NCBI RefSeq assembly: GCF_002873455.1
Contig: NZ_MCUN01000007.1
Span: 186,001 to 250,000, forward strand
Length of the DNA stretch: 64,000 nt
Source: Vibrio splendidus
Lineage (GTDB): Bacteria; Pseudomonadota; Gammaproteobacteria; Enterobacterales; Vibrionaceae
Reading direction: 5' to 3'
Part shown: positions 57,266 to 64,000 of the stretch, one piece after another
Position numbering within the stretch: position 1 is the first letter of the stretch
Layout of the letters: every line of letters begins with the position of its first letter
The notes under the pieces: model-generated
What the model was told of the DNA's origin: nothing
Database searches by the model: none
What the model saw: the letters and a program-made list of their open reading frames with translations, nothing else
Made by a program: the position numbers and the translations under genes

Positions 57266-58848
57266 ATAGACTCCTGTCGGCTGTATGTTGAAAATGGGCT
57301 GGGCGGCTTAGTAGAAAAACCAGATCTTGATGAATCACTGAGCCATTGGCTCCATCTTGGTGGAAGCTCTAGCTGTGCGAGTTGCTTTAAGTATTCATGT
57401 CTAAGGTTTTCTTCTATATGAGCTTTATGGACTGCATATATATAGTCAAGTTTCGCCGCAATTGAATATGGGTAATTGTGAATGTAGTCCTTTAATTCTT
57501 GAATGGAACCAGAGTTTTCTATATTTACACAAGTAGAAGGGTCGACATCTTTTGATTCAAGTTGATGGTCTATTGTCTCCCCTCGAGTTTTTAAGCACTC
57601 TGCAACTAAGTGGTACAGGGAGTATTCGCCAAAATGAGACAACAGAGGCAACAATTGAAACAGTAAGTAAGTTGGTTGGTTGTAAAAGTTATTTGCTAAT
57701 AGTGTCGAGGCTCGAATCACTTTCTTATGAGCAACTTGAGGGCTGTTCTCAATGAGTAAAATATTACTTTGAAATAGGGCAAGGCTGGCCAAAACTTGTT
57801 GCTGTTGTTTTACCGGAAGTTTGAGGTTTACTAGCTCTGTGAATTGATTAGCGTGTTCCAGCAGAATTCGTTTGTACTTTAATTGTGTCTCACGCTGGTA
57901 TGTCGCCTTTAGTGAACTGAAGTGAGCGCCAATGGAATGAATAACATCAATGTCGGTAGACGATATATGTGTCGCGTACATCTCTCCGAGTTTGATCAGC
58001 ATAAGGGTGTTATCGGCATTTTCCGCTAAATCGATAGCTCTTATCGCACGGTGACTGATGCTAGGTGTCATTTCAAACGCTCTGATGGCCAGTTTAAGTG
58101 CAGGCAGTAACATATTATGTTTTTCATAAATGCAGCTTAAGCAATCAATGACGCTCAATGAGAGTGGCTGCGCAATCAGAAAGTTGTGAAGCTTATCGAT
58201 TGCTAAATTTGGTTGACCTAAGCTGTCGAGAATAAGAGCTTCAGCAACCAATTTTGTTGGGTGCATGTTGGTTTTAGAGTTGTTGATTACGCTTGAGAGT
58301 AATTGCCATTTCTTACCTGAAATTAAGTGTTCAATCAATGTTGCTTCGAACTGTACGCTAGTGCCATTGGGTGAGATCTCTAACGCTTGATTCAGTCTAT
58401 CCTGACTGGTAATTGGATATAAATCATTAAGTTGAGTGAGCTTCTTCGATACGGACACAGCACTTTGGATCTTTTTACCCAACATTTGAGTATGAATAGG
58501 TTTAGAAACGAAATGATGTGCTTCGCCGGAAAGAGCCGTCAATACCGTTTCTTGACGCATATCCCCAGAAACAAGAATGGTGGCAACAGTATGATCGATG
58601 AGTCTGTTTCGATACAGAATCCCCAAAAGCTCAAACCCAGTAAAGGATTGTTCAAGGTGGTAATCGATGAGGAGTACATGAAACGAGTGCGTCTCGACCG
58701 CTTTGATGGCTTGTCGATAATCGGATGCAACAAATATACATTCGCGCGCAATACCTAAGCTCGCCAACTGCTGTTTGATTAGTATCGTTGCACTTTTAGA
58801 GTCGTCGACAATTAAAACCCGTAGGTCTGGTGATAAGGTCAAATCCAT
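57259..58848 (-). CDS. Response regulator with TPR-like helical output
   Basis: A 529-residue cytoplasmic protein. The N-terminal receiver domain is complete: VDDSKSA (D15/D16), phospho-acceptor D62 in LLIDYHL, a VSGD strand and K116 in VSKPI. The remaining roughly 400 residues are helical and TPR-like, without a DNA-binding or enzymatic domain, so output is probably by protein contact. The ATG at 58848 is chosen over a TTG 15 bases upstream. It forms a two-gene unit with the Hpt protein. Similar receiver-TPR proteins are common in vibrios, but the target is unknown. Confidence 0.88.
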   Translation of the reverse strand: MDLTLSPDLRVLIVDDSKSATILIKQQLASLGIARECIFVASDYRQAIKAVETHSFHVLLIDYHLEQSFTGFELLGILYRNRLIDHTVATILVSGDMRQETVLTALSGEAHHFVSKPIHTQMLGKKIQSAVSVSKKLTQLNDLYPITSQDRLNQALEISPNGTSVQFEATLIEHLISGKKWQLLSSVINNSKTNMHPTKLVAEALILDSLGQPNLAIDKLHNFLIAQPLSLSVIDCLSCIYEKHNMLLPALKLAIRAFEMTPSISHRAIRAIDLAENADNTLMLIKLGEMYATHISSTDIDVIHSIGAHFSSLKATYQRETQLKYKRILLEHANQFTELVNLKLPVKQQQQVLASLALFQSNILLIENSPQVAHKKVIRASTLLANNFYNQPTYLLFQLLPLLSHFGEYSLYHLVAECLKTRGETIDHQLESKDVDPSTCVNIENSGSIQELKDYIHNYPYSIAAKLDYIYAVHKAHIEENLRHEYLKQLAQLELPPRWSQWLSDSSRSGFSTKPPSPFSTYSRQESIC

Positions 58849-59209
58849 TTTCCTCAATACCAAATGTTATTCTTAATTTAGGTGTCAAGTTGCACATTGT
58901 CAAGATGGCATCTTCTTTAATGAGACAACTTTAAGTCATTGTTGTTATGTTATTTATTTGCGTGATAAAGGTTCATTAAATTGAATTTTCTAGCGTACAA
59001 GACCTTTGGCTTGGCGATTACTTACATTAGATGTCTCGATGTTAGCGAAAAGAAGAATTAACCGTTCAGATGCATATGATTTACCGTACTTATGTGTTTA
59101 ATTAAAATTATTTGTGGTGATCATGTTTTATCTGAATTGTGGGTAACTAACCTTAAAAGTATTCTTATAGATAAACGACGGTATATTATTCCGTTTATAA
59201 GGATGTTTC
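58849..59209. other. 361-base AT-rich gap between divergent signalling genes
   Basis: No gene is evident. It should contain the promoters of the response-regulator/TPR unit (minus) and the chemoreceptor (plus). An AAGG ribosome site lies directly before the chemoreceptor ATG. A small stem (ACGG with CCGT) flanks the AT-rich stretch near 59177-59193. No conserved RNA element is recognised. Confidence 0.5.
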
Positions 59210-60823
59210 ATGTTTTCGCTTTCTATAAAAAATAAAGTTCTGGCTTTGTGCCTTTTCTCTTTTGCTGGTTTCAGTAGTATTTTATTTGTGGGCGAGGGGG
59301 CCTTAAGTAATAACAATGAACAAGTAAATCGAATAGATAAAGTTCTCTATCCAATCATGGACTCGTCGTCAATGAACAGAGTGTTAATCTCTCAATTGGC
59401 CGAACGATTTAATTTAGCAGTCACGTTAGGTGACGAAGAACTACTTCAAATGAATGCTGTTACCTACAAGGAGATAATAGCTAACTTTCAGATGCAGGTA
59501 GGTTTAGACCCATCAATAAAATATTCAATCATAGAACTTCAGAAAAATACCACGACATATTTTGAACTAGCACATCGCATTGCTAAGGGCATGATCGATG
59601 GAGACCTTGCACTTACTGAGGTTGGTAAACTAGCCAAACAAAATAGCGATATGCTTGAAGTGCTTACCAAAGATATAAATCAGTTCTCAGAAGCTCGAAT
59701 CTCAGATTTTGAAAACTCAGTCACGGTACTGGAGCAAAATAACCTTCGTTCAAACAAAATAATGACAGTGCTAGGCATCACTGCGTTGATCGCACTGTGT
59801 TTGTTTGGATGGTTCGTTGTACATGCTATTCGTAAAGATTTGGCTAATATCAGTGACAAAATGAGAGACATTGCCGAAGGTGAAGGCGACTTAACGGTTC
59901 GACTTATACATGAAAAAAATGATGAACTTAAGCCTTTGGTCGATTCGTTCAACTCTTTCGTTTCTCACTTGCAACGCAATGTAACTGAGACCATAGAAAA
60001 CGTTGTAGAGTTGGACTCTATTTCGCGCTCGTTGGTCAGCACAAGCCAAAATACACGCAAACTATCAAAGAACCAAAATTTGGCAATTGAAGAAGTATCC
60101 GAATCTTTACAGCAGTTATTCAGCGCAGCTAAAGATATTGCCCTGAATGCCAACGATGCCTCTTTATCTGCGACAAGTGCTAGTGAGCAAGCTTCTATGG
60201 GCGAGTCACAAGTTAAAAGTACGATTCTCGCAGTACAAGAGCTGACAACTGATGTGCGCCAAGCATCTCAAGTTGTTGGGCAATTGGATACTAATACTCA
60301 AAGTGCAGGCTCGATCTTGGATTCAATTAGCGCCATTGCCGAACAAACCAATTTACTTGCATTAAACGCAGCTATTGAGGCCGCAAGAGCGGGTGAACAG
60401 GGAAGAGGCTTTGCCGTTGTTGCCGATGAAGTTCGCACATTAGCCTCTAGAACACAAAGTTCTACACAAGAGATCCAGTCAGTGCTTTCTCAACTCCAAG
60501 AGCAAGCAAAAATGGCTTCGAGAATCATATCTGAAAGTGCAATGAAAGCCGAAAATTGTGTTGAGCAATCTTTAGTCGCTGAAAAGTCTCTTATCCAAAT
60601 CACTAATGATGTCATGGATATCAGTCAGCGTAATGACAGCATAGCATCGGCAACTGAAGAGCAAGAGCAAACTTCGTCTCGAATCGAAACCTTTGTTACA
60701 GATATTCGTGATATGGCTGAAGGTACGACGGACAGTGTTCAGTTAGTTGACTCAGTTGCTCAGGATATTCAAAAAATCACACGAAATTTATCTGAATTAA
60801 CGGGTCACTTTAAGACTCGTTAA
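59210..60823 (+). CDS. Methyl-accepting chemotaxis protein
   Basis: A 537-residue chemoreceptor: transmembrane helix (about 8-27), periplasmic helical ligand domain (about 30-180), second transmembrane helix (about 182-203), HAMP ([20 protein letters not shown]) and a cytoplasmic coiled coil with the conserved tip ([20 protein letters not shown]). It signals to CheA/CheW. It ends in FKTR with no CheR-docking pentapeptide. The porin and PstS-like genes follow on the same strand, which suggests that it senses a solute handled by them (inference). Confidence 0.95.
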   Translation: MFSLSIKNKVLALCLFSFAGFSSILFVGEGALSNNNEQVNRIDKVLYPIMDSSSMNRVLISQLAERFNLAVTLGDEELLQMNAVTYKEIIANFQMQVGLDPSIKYSIIELQKNTTTYFELAHRIAKGMIDGDLALTEVGKLAKQNSDMLEVLTKDINQFSEARISDFENSVTVLEQNNLRSNKIMTVLGITALIALCLFGWFVVHAIRKDLANISDKMRDIAEGEGDLTVRLIHEKNDELKPLVDSFNSFVSHLQRNVTETIENVVELDSISRSLVSTSQNTRKLSKNQNLAIEEVSESLQQLFSAAKDIALNANDASLSATSASEQASMGESQVKSTILAVQELTTDVRQASQVVGQLDTNTQSAGSILDSISAIAEQTNLLALNAAIEAARAGEQGRGFAVVADEVRTLASRTQSSTQEIQSVLSQLQEQAKMASRIISESAMKAENCVEQSLVAEKSLIQITNDVMDISQRNDSIASATEEQEQTSSRIETFVTDIRDMAEGTTDSVQLVDSVAQDIQKITRNLSELTGHFKTR

Positions 60824-60839
60824 CTTCACTCAATTCTTT

Positions 60840-60891
60840 CCGCTGTTTTCTAAGTGACGTTTTTCTTGATTTTCACCAAGAAGAACAGCGG
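60840..60891 (+). promoter_or_regulatory. Long nested hairpin between chemoreceptor and porin genes
   Basis: An outer stem CCGCTGTT (60840-60847) pairs with AACAGCGG (60884-60891), enclosing an inner stem TTCTTG (60863-60868) with CAAGAA (60877-60882). No T-run follows. It may be an attenuator, an RNA-processing element or a leaky terminator that separates chemoreceptor and porin expression. Confidence 0.6.
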
Positions 60892-60953
60892 TAGTTTGCC
60901 TCGAATTTGAGGCTAAAAATAATAAAAATGAAAACATAACTGTGGAGTTCGTT

Positions 60954-62093
60954 ATGAAAAAGACACTAATTGCTGCTTTGGTGAGTGTTGCTTGTGGTGC
61001 TAATGCCGCAAGTATGGAAGATATTAATATCAGTGGCTTTGGTTCGGTTGGAATCGGTAAAGCTAACAATGATGTTAATTATGCGGGGTACACTAGCGAA
61101 AATCTGCAGTGGGAACAAGAGACGCTTGCTGGGCTTCAGTTTGACTTCAATGTGAATGAGAAAGCAAAGTTTGTAACGCAGATTGTTGCGAATAGTCGTT
61201 ATGACTACGAACCAAAGATCGAGATGGCTTATGCGTCATACGACTTTGACAGTTTTACGGCTCGTGCTGGTAAGCTACGCCTACCGCTGTTTTTCTACTC
61301 AGATTACACGGATCTTGGTTACGCTTACCCGATGATTCGTCCTTCTCAAGAGTTGTACGAAAATATCGTTTTAAAAAGCTATACCGGTGCTGATCTATTG
61401 ATCCCTGTAGAGTTTGAAAACTCAAGCCTATTGATTCAACCCGTTGTTGGTATTGGCACCATTGACGAAGACGATTCTATTGTTGGTGAAGTTAAATTAG
61501 ACAAATTGATGGGTGTAAGCGCGAACTGGAACGTCAACGATTTCACATTCCGTGGTTCTTACTTTGTTGCTGAATCAAATCCATCTTGTGATTTTAAGAC
61601 CTCATCTGATCCTTACTGCAAAATGGCTGAGATGCTAGATAGCAAAGACGGGCAATTTATTTCACTTGGTGCGCAATACGACAACGGTGATTTAATCGCC
61701 AACATCGAAGGTGCGGATGTGCAGCTAGATGGTGAGTTCTATGACTATCAATCTATTTCTGCTTTAGTTGGCTATAGAGTCAATGAGTTTACTCCTTATT
61801 TATCAATCAACTGGGTAGAAACGACTGACAATGAAGAGCGTACTAATATGACAGGCGTTCAGTCTGCTCTTAGAGAGGCTTTAAACTACGAGCGTCTATC
61901 TTACTCTGTTGGTTCTCGTTGGGATTTTGCTAAAAATATGTCACTTAAAGTTGATGTTACTTACGTTGACTACAAAGGTACTAGCGGCGGCTTCCAAGAG
62001 AATATCGAAACAGTCGGTACATATTTCGCAACAGGCAATTTCTTTGAAGATGACTCAATCTTGTATTCAGCTAAGCTAGACTTCGTATTCTAA
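60954..62093 (+). CDS. Outer-membrane porin-like beta-barrel protein
   Basis: A 379-residue exported protein with a signal peptide ending GANA-AS and a barrel-type C-terminal Phe (KLDFVF). It shares ISGFGS and GKLRLPLFFYSDY with the porin at 19613-20665 and is its paralogue. The ATG at 60954 is chosen because GGAG lies 6 bases upstream; an in-frame GTG at 60942 would place the start within that ribosome site. The PstS-like gene follows 9 bases later. A Cys pair lies in the SCDFKTSSDPYCK loop. Confidence 0.88.
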   Translation: MKKTLIAALVSVACGANAASMEDINISGFGSVGIGKANNDVNYAGYTSENLQWEQETLAGLQFDFNVNEKAKFVTQIVANSRYDYEPKIEMAYASYDFDSFTARAGKLRLPLFFYSDYTDLGYAYPMIRPSQELYENIVLKSYTGADLLIPVEFENSSLLIQPVVGIGTIDEDDSIVGEVKLDKLMGVSANWNVNDFTFRGSYFVAESNPSCDFKTSSDPYCKMAEMLDSKDGQFISLGAQYDNGDLIANIEGADVQLDGEFYDYQSISALVGYRVNEFTPYLSINWVETTDNEERTNMTGVQSALREALNYERLSYSVGSRWDFAKNMSLKVDVTYVDYKGTSGGFQENIETVGTYFATGNFFEDDSILYSAKLDFVF

Positions 62094-62102
62094 GGTATCA
62101 GT

Positions 62103-62513
62103 ATGAAAAAATTAGTAACGCTTATGGCAGCAACGCTCATTTCGTTTAATGCTGCTGCAGGTATGGTTGTTATCGGCAATAATGCAGGTGTTGATGCATT
62201 AACCAATGCTGATGTGAAAAAATTATTCATGGGTAAATCAAACCAACTGGGTAATGGTAGCAAAGCACAAATTGTAGAGCTTGTTGATGGCGCTGCAGGT
62301 CGTATTGCTTTTCATGAAATAGCAACGGGTCGTTCTGAATCTCAACTACAATCGGCTTGGGCTCGACTTGTGTTCACTGGTAAAGCTGAAGCGCCGATCC
62401 AAGTTGCTGATTACAGCGCTGTAATCAATCAAGTTGCTTCAAACGCTAATGCGATTGGGTATGTTGATGAAACTGCACTTACTGGCGATGTGAAAGTGTT
62501 GCTTAAGTACTAA
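62103..62513 (+). CDS. Small PstS-like periplasmic protein
   Basis: A 136-residue exported protein (signal peptide ending NAAAG) with a single PstS-like lobe: NADVKKLFMGKSNQL, AWARLVFTGKAEAP and AIGYVDE. It is a paralogue of the protein at 20667-21143. It is translated 9 bases after the porin gene, so both belong to one unit. No phosphate ABC transporter is nearby, so a direct transport role is unlikely. It may bring a ligand to the chemoreceptor or porin (inference). Confidence 0.87.
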   Translation: MKKLVTLMAATLISFNAAAGMVVIGNNAGVDALTNADVKKLFMGKSNQLGNGSKAQIVELVDGAAGRIAFHEIATGRSESQLQSAWARLVFTGKAEAPIQVADYSAVINQVASNANAIGYVDETALTGDVKVLLKY

Positions 62514-62537
62514 TTTCTAGTTTACAACACAGCTCTA

Positions 62538-62575
62538 AAAGGCCCGATGACTTGATGGTTATCGGGCTTTCTTGT
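62538..62575 (+). terminator. Terminator after the PstS-like gene
   Basis: A stem with GCCCGAT and ATCGGGC (AAGGCCCGAT to ATCGGGCTTT) and a 12-base loop is followed by TTTCTT. It lies about 25 bases past the stop and could also serve the convergent efflux gene. Confidence 0.85.
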
Positions 62576-62619
62576 TTCTATTTAGAGATATCTGAATGGT
62601 GAATTAGTTTACTTCTTTG

Positions 62620-64000
62620 TTAATCGCGCATGTTTAAAATCAATACTGCCGCTAGCGCCAAGAATGCCGTCATCATTAAGAACACATCGTTGTAAGCCAT
62701 GATGGCAGCGTCACGTTGCATGGTGCCAAGTAAGCTTGCTTGCGCTTGTTGCATCGCAGTTGCAGCATCACTCCCTGATTGAATGAAAAACGCTTGTTGA
62801 TCTTTGAGTGTTTGCCAACCTAATTGACTAACAGAAGGCAGTGATTCCTTAATATGAGCCAAATGCTCACGTGTTTTGTTGTCGAGTAGCGTAGCGATAA
62901 TTGCGATGCTGAAAGCACCACCTAGGTTTCGCATTACGTTGGTTAAAGTTGATGCGTCTGGCGTGTCCATTTTGCTGATGTTCTTCATGGCAACCAAAGA
63001 CAGCGGAACCATAATAAATGGGCTGCCAATAGCGCGTAGAACCATAGACAAAATCAGCTGCTGGCCACCAAAATCTATTGTCATGTGCGTATTCACGTAA
63101 CAACTGAAACCAAACATCGCGAAACCAAAGGTTACTAAGTACTTGGGTTTAATAATTTGCGTCAACTTGGGCACTATAGGGAATATCAATAGTTGTGGGA
63201 AACCCATCCACATCAGCACTTCACCAATTTCCATCGCGTTATATTGTTGAATTTGAGTTAGGTACATTGGCAGCACATAGATAGATCCAAGTAATGCCAT
63301 CCCTAAAATCAAATAGGCGATACAAGACATAGCAAACTGCCCATCCCGCAATAGCCGTAGGTTAACCAGTGGCTTTTTGTGTTGGAGTTCGTTTATCACG
63401 AAGTAAACCAAACTGACCGCGGACACAATACTTAAGCCAATGATAAAACTCGAACTGAACCACTCTTCACGATTACCTTCCTCTAGAACCACTTCTAGAC
63501 ACCCCAAGCCTAGAGCCATGGTTGCGATTCCAAACCAGTCCGCTTTTCTTAACGTACCAAGGTCGAGCTTTTCATCGTCCAAACCATATCGGATCATGGT
63601 GATCACGAGCAGAGCGGGCGGAATATTGATGTAGAAAATATAGTGCCACGAGAAGTTCTCAGTCAGCCAACCCCCAAAAGTAGGGCCGATAGACGGAGCA
63701 AATGTCGCGGTTACCCCAAACAATGCCATACCCACGGCGCGTTTGTTGACCGGCAATAACTGAATCACCAGCGAGAAAGCAAGCGGGATTAAAGCGCCAC
63801 CACTGAAGCCTTGCATCGCTCGGAATACGATCATCGAGGTCATATTCCAAGAGAACGAACACAACAAAGATGAAATGGTGAAAATGGCCGTCGTCCACGT
63901 GATATAACGGCGTTTACCGAGCGCTTTAGAAAGCCAACCACTGAGTGGGATAGCAATCATCTCTGCGACTAGATAAGACGTAGAGATCCACGAACTTTCA
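62620..64000 (-). CDS. DHA2-family (EmrB/QacA) multidrug efflux protein, N-terminus outside window
   Basis: The frame continues to the last base of the window (ESSWISTSYLVAEMIAIPLS), so the first part of the gene lies beyond the right edge. About 460 residues are visible with many hydrophobic helices. Motif A is recognisable in GWLSKALGKRRYI, motif C in VTATFAPSIGPTFGGWL. These and the N-terminal SSWISTSYLVAE segment are typical of 14-helix EmrB-type proton-driven exporters. An EmrA partner is expected upstream of it, outside the window. The internal ATG near 63960 is not the true start. Confidence 0.92.
   Translation of the reverse strand, partial: ESSWISTSYLVAEMIAIPLSGWLSKALGKRRYITWTTAIFTISSLLCSFSWNMTSMIVFRAMQGFSGGALIPLAFSLVIQLLPVNKRAVGMALFGVTATFAPSIGPTFGGWLTENFSWHYIFYINIPPALLVITMIRYGLDDEKLDLGTLRKADWFGIATMALGLGCLEVVLEEGNREEWFSSSFIIGLSIVSAVSLVYFVINELQHKKPLVNLRLLRDGQFAMSCIAYLILGMALLGSIYVLPMYLTQIQQYNAMEIGEVLMWMGFPQLLIFPIVPKLTQIIKPKYLVTFGFAMFGFSCYVNTHMTIDFGGQQLILSMVLRAIGSPFIMVPLSLVAMKNISKMDTPDASTLTNVMRNLGGAFSIAIIATLLDNKTREHLAHIKESLPSVSQLGWQTLKDQQAFFIQSGSDAATAMQQAQASLLGTMQRDAAIMAYNDVFLMMTAFLALAAVLILNMRD

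Overview
The window looks like a Vibrionaceae genome segment, most likely Vibrio and plausibly of the Splendidus clade. Reasons are moderate GC, a LuxP-type periplasmic protein, an RpoS-like accessory sigma factor, abundant c-di-GMP, chemotaxis and hybrid-kinase genes, and Vibrio-style MoxR/Bat and sulfatase-maturase genes. The genus is inferred from protein families, not from a marker gene. No rRNA, tRNA, CRISPR array, insertion sequence or phage gene was seen.

Layout. 0-7.3 kb: the 3' end of a TPR-repeat gene, then a tightly packed MoxR-DUF58-DUF4381-BatA-BatB/C-BatD operon ending in a clear terminator. 7.3-9.2 kb: a LysR regulator and a YegS-type lipid kinase. 9.2-14 kb: a c-di-GMP sensor cassette, in which a periplasmic sugar-binding-like protein is translationally coupled to a membrane GGDEF-EAL protein, divergent from a LuxP-like protein. 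14-19.4 kb: a PafA-like phosphatase, a cysteine-free SUMF1 lipoprotein, an anaerobic sulfatase maturase and a HEAT/TPR protein paralogous to the gene at the left edge. 19.6-24.3 kb: an operon of hybrid histidine kinase, small PstS-like protein and outer-membrane porin.

The centre (24.5-55.3 kb) is the most unusual part. One gene of 20.4 kb encodes a 6807-residue cadherin-like tandem-repeat surface or secreted protein without RTX repeats. It is divergent from a six-gene type I secretion operon: a degenerate Hpt-like protein, an HlyD adaptor, a membrane pseudo-histidine-kinase with a receiver domain, a TolC-like protein and two different half-ABC transporters. Both half-transporters have eroded ATPase motifs, and both the kinase-like and the Hpt-like protein have lost the phospho-accepting His. 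Each of the two divergent arms ends with a copy of the same small, unrecognised protein family (24550-24924 and 54937-55290).

55.5-64 kb: an RpoS-like sigma factor, an intact Hpt plus response-regulator/TPR pair, a chemoreceptor followed by a second porin and PstS-like pair (paralogous to the 19.6-21.1 kb pair), and the 3' part of a DHA2-family drug efflux gene that runs off the right edge. As a working picture (inference), the window is dominated by cell-envelope sensing and by controlled export of a giant adhesin-like protein. The intact Hpt, response regulator and sigma factor near it are candidate regulators.
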